Positions 49,889-58,165 of a DNA stretch of 64,000 bases are shown here, piece by piece. Source of the DNA: Opitutaceae bacterium (GTDB lineage Bacteria; Verrucomicrobiota; Verrucomicrobiia; Opitutales; Opitutaceae); the NCBI GenBank assembly GCA_019455245.1, contig JACFMR010000011.1:52436-116435 (forward strand), read 5' to 3'. The notes below the pieces were generated by a model. The model made no database searches and was not told the DNA's origin. It saw nothing but the letters and a program-made list of their open reading frames with translations. The position numbers were made by a program, and so were the translations under genes. Within the stretch, counting starts at the first letter, position 1, and every line of letters begins with the position of its first letter.

Positions 49889-52315
49889 TTAGGCTGACGG
49901 CCGGGCAGCGGGTTCGTGCGCGAGGGCGTCAAACCATGACGTGCCGTGGCGTTGCCAAGCGGTGGAGCCTTGGAGGGCGAAGAGGTGAATCCAGCCGTGG
50001 CGGAAGAGGCGCTCAACGTCGGGATGGCGTTGCAGCACGCGCTCGATGCGCCCGGGGGCGGCCTCGATGAACACGCTCAGTCGGCGCGGCTCGTGGCGGA
50101 ACCGGTGGCCGTCGTGGATCGATTGCAGGGGCAGCCCGACCCGCAGGTCGCCGCTGTTGCCCTCGAGCGCGCCGAGACCGCCGACGATGTTGTGCAGGGT
50201 CTTGTCCCCCGCGCCGTAGCGGTCGGGATCCACACGGGAGGCATAGTATTGGAGGTTGATCCAACTGGCGACGACCACCGGGGCGTTGAGGATGAGCGTG
50301 AGCACCTTGTCCTCCGGGTCCTCGGCGGGGTTGTAGTCGTGCAGGAAGACGCGGCCGCCGAGGTTGAGACCGGAGGTGCGCCGGCGCGGCGCGGCGACGA
50401 TGGCGGCGTTGTTGGCGAGGCCCCACTCGGGTCGAACCTGCGCGGCGTCCTGGGCGCGATGCCGCAGGCTGGCCAACAGTGTGTTGGCGTCGGCGGTGGT
50501 TGCGGCGTCGAGGCCGAGGGCGGCGGCGCGTTCGGCGCGGCAGGCGGCCCCGGCCTGCTCCAGCGCCGCGCGCAGCTGGGCGAGGTCGGCACCGTGCGTG
50601 GCGGGCAGGTTCGGATCGTCGAAGAGCGTCACCTCATCGGTGGTGGTGTGGTGCAGTCCGGCCAGGAACCGGGTGTCGGCCGGGATTTCGATGCCGCGGG
50701 CGGCGAGTCCGTGGCGCACATCGGGATCGTTGAACGTGGCGGCGGCGAGCCGGGCGTTGACGTCGCCGGCGTGGCCGCCACAGGCGCCGCAATCGAGGCC
50801 CGAAGCGTAGGGATTGTTGGTGCTGGTGCTGCCGTGGCCGCACACCAGCACAAGGCGGGCGAAGTTGCGGGTGAGGCTCATGTTGCGCAGGGCGCCCTCG
50901 GCGAGGTCAACGCGGCGCTCCAGCGGCAGCTCGGTGGTGATGCGCGGGGCGACCCGGGCGCAGGCGTGTCGCGTCTTGGCTTGGTGCCGGGCGAGGGCGG
51001 GGGCGAAGGCCAGGCCGACCGCCTCGACGAAGGAGAAGCAGGAGATGGCCGAGTTTTGAAACGCCTTCCAGGCGCCCGCGGCGGCAAGTTTGGCGCGGGT
51101 GGCGGGGATCTCGGCGGGCGTCATGGCGTCGTCGCTCTCCACCGGCGGCACGAGCAGGACCGGGCACCGGGCGGTGGCGGCGGTTTCGATGCCCCGGCGA
51201 TGCGCGACGGGGAAGCCGAAGAAGCCGGCGAACCCGAGGGTCTGCGCATTCGGCGCAGCGGCCTCCACGTGGCGCCGGAGGACTTCCGAGCGCACGTCGA
51301 TGCAGAAGATGGCCTGGAAGTCGGGGCGGGCGGAAGCCGGCCGGGAGGGCTCCGGGGTGGTCCCCTGCGTGAGTTGCGCGGCGAGTTGGCGCTGGTAGCC
51401 CGTCTCGTAGGCCGCTTGCCAGCGCACGAGCGCGGCGAGGGATGGCGAGGATCGTGGGTGGGGGTGGGCGCGGTGCCAGTTGGCCCGGAAATTGGGTTCG
51501 GCGCCGAAAGCGGCGTGCAAGGCGGTGTCGTAGACAAGCCGCACGGCGAGCAGGTCGCGCAGCAGGCAGTTGGTTTTGCCGCGCAGGGCGTCTTCGCGCG
51601 CGAGGTATTGGGCGTAGCCGGCCCAGCCCGCGATGCTCAGGAGCTGGCGGTGGAGAAAATCCGCCCATGCCACCCCGGGCGGAGCGACTTGTGCGAGCCC
51701 GGCCGCGATGACCGCGTCGGGGTCGGTCGGCAGCGCGGCGACGTGGGCGCGAAAGCCCTTCAGCCCGAAGGCCTCCGGGTTGTGATCGATCGCGGCGGCG
51801 GCCCGCCACATCGCGAAGAGACCTTCGGCGCGACCGGGCGCCTGCCAGGTGGTCTGGTTTTCGTCGAAGTATACGCCGCACCACTTGGAGATTTCGTCGA
51901 CGACGAAACGGCTCCAATGGGCGTGGGGCAGATCGGCGTCGAGTTCCTCGGCCACGGTCAGCACGGGGCTCAGGGTTTCACGGGCGGTGTCGGGATCGTC
52001 CAACACGGCCAGGAGCCGCTCCACCGTCCAGGTTTCGTCGGCGACGGCGGCGAGATCGGCGGTGGTAATCTCACCGCGCTCGAAAGCGGCGCGGTATTCC
52101 GCGGGCGTCTGCACCGGCGCGGCCCCGGCCGTGCGTTGCAGGAGCTCACAGGCCTCGGCAAACGGCCGGTCCAGCAAACCGAGGAAGGGATTGACCGCCA
52201 CGAAATGTTTGAGCGGCCACAGGGGCGCGATGCGTCCGAGGGCTTCCTGGATTGCGCCGCGGGCGTCGCGGTCGGGCACGATGGCGGGCGGCGGGGAGGA
52301 TACGGTGGTGGGCAT
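49889..52315 (-). CDS. dabA: DabA inorganic carbon transporter subunit
   Basis: An 808-residue cytoplasmic subunit (DUF2309) of the DAB system, which couples DabB-driven ion flow to carbonic-anhydrase-like trapping of CO2 as bicarbonate. Hallmarks: PLKHFVAVNPFLGLLDR near 34, FCIDVRSEVLRRH near 340 (zinc Cys and Asp) and CGHGSTSTNN ... LDCGACGGHAGD near 493-510 (zinc His and Cys). The remainder is long and alanine-rich with no membrane segments. The open frame continues upstream over dabB sequence; ATG 52315 is the family start. Downstream of dabB by 17 bases. Confidence 0.92.
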   Translation of the reverse strand: MPTTVSSPPPAIVPDRDARGAIQEALGRIAPLWPLKHFVAVNPFLGLLDRPFAEACELLQRTAGAAPVQTPAEYRAAFERGEITTADLAAVADETWTVERLLAVLDDPDTARETLSPVLTVAEELDADLPHAHWSRFVVDEISKWCGVYFDENQTTWQAPGRAEGLFAMWRAAAAIDHNPEAFGLKGFRAHVAALPTDPDAVIAAGLAQVAPPGVAWADFLHRQLLSIAGWAGYAQYLAREDALRGKTNCLLRDLLAVRLVYDTALHAAFGAEPNFRANWHRAHPHPRSSPSLAALVRWQAAYETGYQRQLAAQLTQGTTPEPSRPASARPDFQAIFCIDVRSEVLRRHVEAAAPNAQTLGFAGFFGFPVAHRRGIETAATARCPVLLVPPVESDDAMTPAEIPATRAKLAAAGAWKAFQNSAISCFSFVEAVGLAFAPALARHQAKTRHACARVAPRITTELPLERRVDLAEGALRNMSLTRNFARLVLVCGHGSTSTNNPYASGLDCGACGGHAGDVNARLAAATFNDPDVRHGLAARGIEIPADTRFLAGLHHTTTDEVTLFDDPNLPATHGADLAQLRAALEQAGAACRAERAAALGLDAATTADANTLLASLRHRAQDAAQVRPEWGLANNAAIVAAPRRRTSGLNLGGRVFLHDYNPAEDPEDKVLTLILNAPVVVASWINLQYYASRVDPDRYGAGDKTLHNIVGGLGALEGNSGDLRVGLPLQSIHDGHRFRHEPRRLSVFIEAAPGRIERVLQRHPDVERLFRHGWIHLFALQGSTAWQRHGTSWFDALAHEPAARPSA

Positions 52316-52332
52316 GGAAAGGGCGGGCGGGG

Positions 52333-53874
52333 TCAGGACTGGATGGACCGCGGCCAGAGGCGGTTGAGGAGCCGGTTGGCGAGGGTGCCAATGTAGAAAC
52401 CGTTGAGCACATGCACATGCAGCCGGCGTCCCCAGGGGGAGTGATGGGCGCGCCAGATCAGGCTCTGGGCGAGGAACAGGCCGAGGAAGGCGAGGGCCAG
52501 CCCGACGATCAGCCCTGTCGGCGGTTGGTGAACCGGAAATCCGGCGGACAAGACCTGGGCGAGGCCGTGCAGGGCGAAGCTGGCGACCGCCAGACCGACC
52601 ATGGCGGCCGCGCCCCCGAGCGCCGCCGCGAGGCCGCCGCCGGAGGACCACGTGCGGCTCAGCCCGTAGGCGAGGGCCAGTCCGACCACGAGGGTGAACA
52701 GCGCCGGCACCCGGGCGTGGGACGGGGCGAGCAGGTGCAGGGCGGTCGCCCCGCCGGCAGTGAGCAGGGCCGCGCCGAGCAGACCGCCCAACACCGCGCC
52801 GGTGGGCAGCGGCACGGCCGCGCGCGGCACCGCGCCGATGGTCGAGCCGGCGCGCAGGAAGGCGTGGGCCTTGTAGAGCGAGTGCGCGACGATGTGCAGC
52901 AGGGCGAGGCCGAAGGCGCCGACGCCGCATTGCAGCAACATGAACCCCATCTGGGCGATGGTGGAGTAGGCGAGGGCCCGCTTTACGCTGGGTTGGGTGA
53001 GCATGACGATGGCGCCGAAGGCGGCGGTCACCGCGCCGATGATTGCGAGCACCTGGAGGGCGGCGGGGGCATGCACCATCAGCGGGCTCAGGCGGATGAT
53101 GAGGAAGCCGCCGGCGTTGATGATGCCTGCGTGCATGAGCGCGGAGACCGGGGTGGGCGTCTCCATGGTGTCTGGCAGCCAGCTGTGAAACGGAAACTGG
53201 GCGGACTTGAGCGCGGCGCAGACAACCAGGAACCCGGCGGCCAGCGGCAGCGGCGCGGTGTCGCCGGCCCCGGCCCGGGCAAACAGGGCCGGGAGTTCCG
53301 TGGTGCCGTAGTGGTGGTAGAGGAGGATGATGGCGGCCAGCAGCGAGAGGTCGCCGAGGCGGCTGACGACAAATTTTTTGCGGGCGGAAAACACCGCGCC
53401 GGTGCGTTGCGGGAAATACAGCAGCAGGCGATGCAGCACCAGGCTCGTGGCGACCCAGGCCAGCAGGATCAGCCCGAGGCTGCCGGCCAGCACCAAGGTG
53501 AGCACGGCGGCGAGGGTGAACTGGATCCAGCCGAGGAATTTGCCGCGCCGCGGATCACCCGCGAGGTAGTGGAGCGAAAACCCGCTGACCACCGCGCCGA
53601 GGAAGGCGACCAGAACGGCCATCGTCACGCTCAGCAGGTCGAGTCGCAGCGCCAGGTGCAGCCAGGCGGCGCCGGCCGGGGCCCACAGGGTCAGCTGGGC
53701 CGGGCCGGTGTTCCAAGTGACGAAGACCGCGAGCAGGGCCGTGGTCAGGCCGGCCGCCTGGCCGAGACGCACCAGCGCCGGTTCATGCCGTGCCGCCGCG
53801 GCGCGGTGCAGCAGGCCGATGAGCAGGGGCACGAGCGGCAGGGCAAGGGCGAAGAGCGGGAAATCCGGGTGCAT
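52333..53874 (-). CDS. dabB: DabB membrane subunit, proton-conducting transporter type
   Basis: A 513-residue membrane protein with about 13 helices, related to the NuoL/MrpA proton-conducting family. Typical marks: GFSLHYLAGDPRRGKFLGWI (loop before the core), KSAQFPFHSWLPDTMETPTP and SALMHAGIINAGGFLIIRLSP near 220-245, and RALAYSTIAQMGFMLL near 300. It would drive DabA. First gene of the dabBA operon, starting at 53874, with a 78-base gap to the divergent lysR gene. Confidence 0.92.
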   Translation of the reverse strand: MHPDFPLFALALPLVPLLIGLLHRAAAARHEPALVRLGQAAGLTTALLAVFVTWNTGPAQLTLWAPAGAAWLHLALRLDLLSVTMAVLVAFLGAVVSGFSLHYLAGDPRRGKFLGWIQFTLAAVLTLVLAGSLGLILLAWVATSLVLHRLLLYFPQRTGAVFSARKKFVVSRLGDLSLLAAIILLYHHYGTTELPALFARAGAGDTAPLPLAAGFLVVCAALKSAQFPFHSWLPDTMETPTPVSALMHAGIINAGGFLIIRLSPLMVHAPAALQVLAIIGAVTAAFGAIVMLTQPSVKRALAYSTIAQMGFMLLQCGVGAFGLALLHIVAHSLYKAHAFLRAGSTIGAVPRAAVPLPTGAVLGGLLGAALLTAGGATALHLLAPSHARVPALFTLVVGLALAYGLSRTWSSGGGLAAALGGAAAMVGLAVASFALHGLAQVLSAGFPVHQPPTGLIVGLALAFLGLFLAQSLIWRAHHSPWGRRLHVHVLNGFYIGTLANRLLNRLWPRSIQS

Positions 53875-53900
53875 CGCCGTGGATTCTAGGCGATAGGAGG

Positions 53901-53951
53901 ATTTTAGTCGACTACATCAAATAAAACCAGACGTTAAGTTATCTAAAACCC
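53901..53951. promoter_or_regulatory. Candidate LysR operator between dabB and lysR
   Basis: The AT-rich 77-base gap holds a perfect ten-base palindrome TAGTCGACTA (53905-53914) and a wider pair GATTTTAG (53900-53907) and CTAAAACC (53943-53950). A LysR protein is encoded immediately to the right and would be expected to bind here to control both directions. Direct observation of the repeats; function inferred. Confidence 0.4.
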
Positions 53952-54857
53952 ATGTCATTCCTGAACCTGCATCACGTGCGTTACTTCCGCGTGATCGCCC
54001 AAGAGCAAAGCATCGCGCGGGCCGCGGAACGGCTGAACCTGTCCAAGCCGGCCCTGAGCATCCAGCTGAAGCAGTTGGAGCAGAATCTGGGGCAGATCCT
54101 GTTTGAGCGGCGGCGCGGCGGCCTGGAGCTGACCGAGGCGGGACGCCTCGCCCTGGAGTATGCCGAGGTGATCGGGCGGGCGGGCGACGATTTGCTGACG
54201 GTGATGCAGCATGGCGCGGCCGCGGCCCGGGAAGTGCTGCGCATCGGTGCGGTGGCGACCTTGTCGCGCAACTTCCTGTTGGAGTTTCTGCGGCCCGCGC
54301 TGCACCGCCCGAACCTGGAGGTGGTGGTGCGCAGCGGCAGTCTGCGGGAGTTGCTGGTGCAATTGCATGCCCACCAGGTTGACCTGGTCCTGTCCAACCA
54401 TCCCGCCCGGCGCGACGACCGGACCGCGCACCACAGCCACCTGCTGGCGGAGCAGGCGGTGGGCTTGGTGGGCGTGCCGGCGTGGAAGCGCAAACGCCTG
54501 CGCTTCCCGGCCGCGTTCAATGCCGTGCCCCTGTTGCTGCCGAGTTTGGAGAGCAACATCCGCCCGGGTTTCGACGTGCTGTTGGCGGCGGCGGGCGTGC
54601 GACCGCAGATCATCGCCGAGGTGGATGACATGGCGACGTTGCGCCTGCTGGCCCGTGAAGGCGAAGGTCTGGCCCTCGTGCCGACGGTGGTGGTGCGCGA
54701 CGAGTTGGAGAGCGGGAAACTGGTGGAGGTCCAGGCGATCCCGCAATTGCGCGAGACCTTCTACGCCATCACCCCGACCCGTCGCCTGCCCAATAAGATA
54801 GTCGGCGAAATGGTCACACGCATGCGGCCGGCCGCGGGCCGGACCGCGTCTGCCTGA
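53952..54857 (+). CDS. LysR-family regulator, divergent from dabBA
   Basis: A 301-residue regulator. The N-terminal helix-turn-helix (residues 4-62: HHVRYFRVIAQEQSIARAAE, KPALSIQLKQLEQNLGQILF) is the LysR signature, followed by a linker and a periplasmic-binding-like effector domain (90-295) with LRELLVQLHAHQVDLVLSNH and GLALVPTVVVRDEL. The adjacent, opposite dabBA genes make it their likely controller, sensing carbon supply or a related metabolite; the ligand is unknown. In autotrophs, LysR-type CbbR/CmpR often governs carbon-concentrating genes. Confidence 0.88.
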   Translation: MSFLNLHHVRYFRVIAQEQSIARAAERLNLSKPALSIQLKQLEQNLGQILFERRRGGLELTEAGRLALEYAEVIGRAGDDLLTVMQHGAAAAREVLRIGAVATLSRNFLLEFLRPALHRPNLEVVVRSGSLRELLVQLHAHQVDLVLSNHPARRDDRTAHHSHLLAEQAVGLVGVPAWKRKRLRFPAAFNAVPLLLPSLESNIRPGFDVLLAAAGVRPQIIAEVDDMATLRLLAREGEGLALVPTVVVRDELESGKLVEVQAIPQLRETFYAITPTRRLPNKIVGEMVTRMRPAAGRTASA

Positions 54858-54950
54858 GAAGGCGGGGCCGGCGGCGGCGCGGAAAGGACACGCTTCCGGG
54901 CGGATGAGACGGCAATTTCGCGGTGCTACGGCTCTGCGTGGGGCCTCGAA

Positions 54951-55736
54951 TCACACGTATTTGGCGGGGCCGGTCATGACCTCGACCAGACGCGGGTCGG
55001 CGCCGGCGAGAATTTTGTCCATCATCGGCGAGGGGCGGGCCACCTGGCAGCGGAACGCGAGGCTGTCGCCGCGCGCGTATTGCAGCTGCATCAGGTAACG
55101 GGTTTTGCTGCCGGTGTTGGGCCGGCCGCGATGCCAGGTCTGGTGGTTGAACAGATAGATGTCGCCCGCGTGGCAAAAAATCGGCTCCACGCCGCGGCCT
55201 TCGAACTCGAGGTTGTCCACCGGCGGCAGGCGGCCGGAGTAGTGACTGCCGGGCACGATTTCGGTGGGACCGTCGTCAAGCGTGAGGATGTCGGTGAGCG
55301 GCACCTGCACGCTCAGCCAGATGAGCGGCAGCCGCGCACCGGCGGGCCAGCGCGGGACCTCGGGGGGCAGGGGATGCTCGAGCTTGTTGCAGTCGTCCAC
55401 GTGCCAGTTCGAGACGGCCTCGCCGGGTTTGTTGCGGATGACGTTTTGGCCGCAGAACCGGCATTCGGGGCCGAGGATCTGCTGCACGAGCGAATAGATG
55501 GGTTCGCGGATGAAGAGCTGCGCGAAGGCGATGTCCTCCTTTTCCGGTTCGCGCACAACAAACCAGCCTTTGCTGGCCTCCTGCACGGAGGGGCGCGCGG
55601 CAATCTCATCGGTCAGGGCGCGGAGCTGCGCGCATTCGTCGGCGCCCAGCACGTTGCGGATGACGGCATAGCCGTCGCGGTGAAACGTATCGAGGATCGT
55701 GGCGGTTTCCGCCGGGGAGCAGGGATGGGTGAGCAT
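54951..55736 (-). CDS. Phytanoyl-CoA dioxygenase-family protein 2
   Basis: A 261-residue Fe(II)/2-oxoglutarate oxygenase from ATG 55736. Iron ligands: His112-x-Asp114 in SNWHVDDCNK and the distal His202 in HQTWHRGRP, with Arg213 placed for 2-oxoglutarate. The N-terminal ETATILDTFHRDGYAVIRNV is the family opening. It is distinct in sequence from the one at 24432-25163. It is 128 bases downstream of a URO-D-family gene on the same strand and may be co-expressed; neither substrate is known. Confidence 0.85.
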   Translation of the reverse strand: MLTHPCSPAETATILDTFHRDGYAVIRNVLGADECAQLRALTDEIAARPSVQEASKGWFVVREPEKEDIAFAQLFIREPIYSLVQQILGPECRFCGQNVIRNKPGEAVSNWHVDDCNKLEHPLPPEVPRWPAGARLPLIWLSVQVPLTDILTLDDGPTEIVPGSHYSGRLPPVDNLEFEGRGVEPIFCHAGDIYLFNHQTWHRGRPNTGSKTRYLMQLQYARGDSLAFRCQVARPSPMMDKILAGADPRLVEVMTGPAKYV

Positions 55737-55863
55737 GGGGAGGGGCGAGGGGAAGCAGAGCCGGCGGCCGGACGAAGACAAGCCCGGAGCAATGGGGACG
55801 GCAGCTTCGGTTTGGGTTGAGGTAGCTGCGTTGTCGCATCGCGACAACGCGGCTACACTTCAA

Positions 55864-55878
55864 CTTAAACCGCTCTAG
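55864..55878 (-). repeat. 15-bp 3'-end element, copy 1
   Basis: On the minus strand CTAGAGCGGTTTAAG, identical to the + strand at 63749-63763. It supplies the last residues and stop of the URO-D gene. Confidence 0.5.
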
Positions 55879-56893
55879 AGGCAGCGAGGAAGGCCCGGAT
55901 GTTTGCCGTGGTCACGCCCGGCGGCATGCCGCCGGCGCACGAGGGGATGAGACGGGAGTGGTCGGGATTGTCCGCCAGCAGGCTCCGCACGGCGGCATGA
56001 ACCTCGTTGGGCGAGCCCTGCGCCAGCACGTCGCGCGGCGGGATGGTGCCAAGGATCGTGAGGCGGTGGCCGCAGAGCCGGCGCATTTCGGCGAGCGGAG
56101 TCTGGATGCCGGGATTGTAGAGGTTGATGCCGAGGTCGGCGTAGTGCGCGATCGATTGGGCGCAGGCGGCGTCGTTGTGGAAAAACTTTACCGTCACCTC
56201 TGTCGCATAGAGCTCCCGCAGGTAGGGGGCGCCGAATTCGAGAAAGTCGGCCTCGCCCAAAAATCCCACGATGTCGTCGAGCAGGAGCATGCCGTCGATT
56301 GAAGGGAAGGTGCGGCGTTGCAGGTCGTGCCAGCGTCGGAGAAAATCGGTGATCTTGCGCAGGAGCCGGTGCATGGCCTCCGGATCGGTTTTCAGCGCGA
56401 CGAGAAACTCGGTCGTGCCCATGAGAAACGTGGCGACATTGAGCGGACCGCGGGAAACGGAAAACCGGATGGAGTGACTGAGCGCCCGGAGGTGCGGTTC
56501 GGCCCGCTGCAACCGCCCGAGCATGAAGGGCAGCAGGCCGTCGGTCGCCGGGTCGGGGTCGGGCAAACGGTCGACTTCGGCGGGATCGGTGAGGACGGGC
56601 TCGGCAAACGGAAATTCGTCGCGCGGGAACCGGCAGCGGGAACCGAAGGCCGACGGCTCGGTGCACATGCCGAATTCGGACCAGAAGCCGGGCAGGAACC
56701 ACGCCTCCGGAAAAGTCTCCATGGCGTGTTGGTTGGCCTCCAGCCACAGGCTCTCGCTGGCGAGGTAGTCGGCGATGGTGATGCCGTGCCAGTTGGGCAG
56801 CCAGGGGGAGTCGATGATGAAGCCCACGGGGAGCGGGTTGAGGACTTCGCCGCGCAGCACGGCGAGCAGGTCGTTCCATTGGCGGTCGGTCAT
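55865..56893 (-). CDS. URO-D-family protein (uroporphyrinogen decarboxylase-like)
   Basis: A 342-residue TIM-barrel protein of the UROD/methyltransferase superfamily. Recognisable parts: LPVGFIIDSPWLPNW, FPEAWFLPGFWSEFGMCTEP, LHRLLRKITDFL and VKFFHNDAACAQSIAHYADLGINLYNP, where HND stands at a substrate or metal site. It lacks the haem-pathway setting of true HemE, so it is more likely one of the many catabolic methyltransferase or demethylase relatives common in Verrucomicrobiota. The stop TAA (55865-55867) is supplied by a repeat shared with 63749-63763. Confidence 0.75.
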   Translation of the reverse strand: MTDRQWNDLLAVLRGEVLNPLPVGFIIDSPWLPNWHGITIADYLASESLWLEANQHAMETFPEAWFLPGFWSEFGMCTEPSAFGSRCRFPRDEFPFAEPVLTDPAEVDRLPDPDPATDGLLPFMLGRLQRAEPHLRALSHSIRFSVSRGPLNVATFLMGTTEFLVALKTDPEAMHRLLRKITDFLRRWHDLQRRTFPSIDGMLLLDDIVGFLGEADFLEFGAPYLRELYATEVTVKFFHNDAACAQSIAHYADLGINLYNPGIQTPLAEMRRLCGHRLTILGTIPPRDVLAQGSPNEVHAAVRSLLADNPDHSRLIPSCAGGMPPGVTTANIRAFLAASRAV

Positions 56894-57044
56894 GGGTGGC
56901 GGGGGTTACGGCCAGCCTGCGGTGTGGTTTCGAAAACGCAGCGCAGAAATCGCCGCGGTGCCGGTCAGTAGCGCCGGATGCCGGCGGCATTCGCCGGACT
57001 TTTCCCGCGTTGCCACGGACGGATTGAGCCTGTCCACTCCCGGC

Positions 57045-58037
57045 ATGTTCTCCGCCTCCTCTGAACGCATTCGCTGTGGCGTCGCCGGCGTCGGCTCCCT
57101 CGGTCAGCATCACGCCCGTATCTACGCGTCGCTGCCGGGGGCCGAACTGACGGGCATTTTCGAAACCAGCGATGCGCGGGCGGCGGAAATCTGCGCGAAG
57201 CACAACTGCCGGCGTTTTGCCACGCTGGAGGAACTGGGCGAAGCGTGCGACGCGGTCTCGGTGGTGGTGCCGACCGACCGGCATGAACAGGTGGCGCTGC
57301 CGTTGTTGCAGCGGGGCACGCACCTGCTGATCGAGAAGCCGCTGTGCGCGAATTTGGCCGAGGCCGAGCGGGTGCTGGCCGCGGCGCAGGAGCACGGCTG
57401 CCTCGTGCAGGTGGGCCACATCGAGCACTTCAACCCGGTGATGAGTTTTTTGGAAAAGCAGGTCAGCACGCCGCAATACATCACCGCGGAGCGGCTCGCG
57501 CCCTACCAGCCGCGCGGCACCGAGGTCGGCGTGGTGCTCGACCTGATGATCCACGACATCGGCATCGTGCTCGCGCTGGTGAAATCTCCGATCAAGCGCA
57601 TCGACAGCGTGGGCGTGACCGTGCTCTCCAAGGGCGAGGACATCGCCAACGCGCGCATCGAGTTTGAAAACGGCTGCGTGGCCAACCTGAGCGCGAGCCG
57701 TATGAGCACGAAGAAGCAGCGCGAGATCCGCATCTTCCAGTCCGACGCCTATCTCTCGCTCGATTTCATGAACCAGACCGGCCACCTCGTGAAGAAGAGC
57801 GACATCATCGCCTACGGATTGAAAATGAAGGTGGGGCTGGTGAAGGCCGGCGACCTGAGCGCGATCCCGGTCAAGGACATCCCGATCGAGAAGGGCGAGC
57901 CGCTCGCGCTGGAGCTGGCGAGTTTCATCGAGAGCGTGCGCGAGGCGCGCCAGCCGAAGGTCGGCGCCGCGCTCGGCAAGAGCGCCCTTGAGGTGGCGAT
58001 CACGATCACCGACCAGATCCGGCAAGGAAAAGCCTGA
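57045..58037 (+). CDS. Gfo/Idh/MocA-family oxidoreductase, GnnA-like
   Basis: A 330-residue NAD(P)-dependent oxidoreductase. The Rossmann loop GVAGVGSLGQHHA is at 12-24, the family's EKPL at 97-100, and the catalytic region GHIEHFNP (125-131) and LDLMIHDIG (165-172) follow. The C-terminal sheet has RIEFENGCVANLSASRMSTK. This sequence type often sits beside lpx genes, and GnnA of lipid A pathways that use diamino-GlcNAc belongs here; with lpxB after the transposase, a role in UDP-sugar modification is plausible but unproven. No GnnB aminotransferase is nearby. Start ATG 57045 fits the family. Confidence 0.82.
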   Translation: MFSASSERIRCGVAGVGSLGQHHARIYASLPGAELTGIFETSDARAAEICAKHNCRRFATLEELGEACDAVSVVVPTDRHEQVALPLLQRGTHLLIEKPLCANLAEAERVLAAAQEHGCLVQVGHIEHFNPVMSFLEKQVSTPQYITAERLAPYQPRGTEVGVVLDLMIHDIGIVLALVKSPIKRIDSVGVTVLSKGEDIANARIEFENGCVANLSASRMSTKKQREIRIFQSDAYLSLDFMNQTGHLVKKSDIIAYGLKMKVGLVKAGDLSAIPVKDIPIEKGEPLALELASFIESVREARQPKVGAALGKSALEVAITITDQIRQGKA

Positions 58038-58058
58038 GCAGAAATCCTGCCGATGCGG

Positions 58059-58090
58059 TTAACCACGAAACACGCGAATCACACGAAAGG
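58059..58090. repeat. Dispersed repeat copy before the transposase
   Basis: TTAACCACGAAACACGCGAA then TCACACGAAAGG. An AACCACGAA-type member of the dispersed family near 2263, 45171 and 49706, more diverged. Confidence 0.35.
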
Positions 58091-58124
58091 TCCGGAATCC
58101 ATGCGGTGCCGTTTTCGAGTGTTT

Positions 58125-58158
58125 GGTAGGGCGGGCCCGCCGGGCCCGCCGCAGTACC
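58125..58158 (+). repeat. REP palindrome, upstream flank of transposase gene
   Basis: GGTAGGGCGGGCCCGCCGGG continuing CCCGCCGCAGTACC. Stem GCGGGCC..., eight bases before the transposase ATG. It is the inverted counterpart of 58622-58655. Confidence 0.75.
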
Positions 58159-58165
58159 CAAGGCA

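Noticed and set aside
49946..52396. An 816-residue open frame opposite dabA
   Set aside because: Antisense to a gene with the complete DabA zinc-site motifs.
55865..56893. A true haem-pathway HemE
   Set aside because: No other haem gene is near and the substrate-site sequence differs from HemE; the broader URO-D family is the safer call.
55875..58025. A 716-residue minus-strand frame spanning the oxidoreductase region
   Set aside because: It crosses two genes with clear motifs in other frames and loses family character; the URO-D frame is separate.
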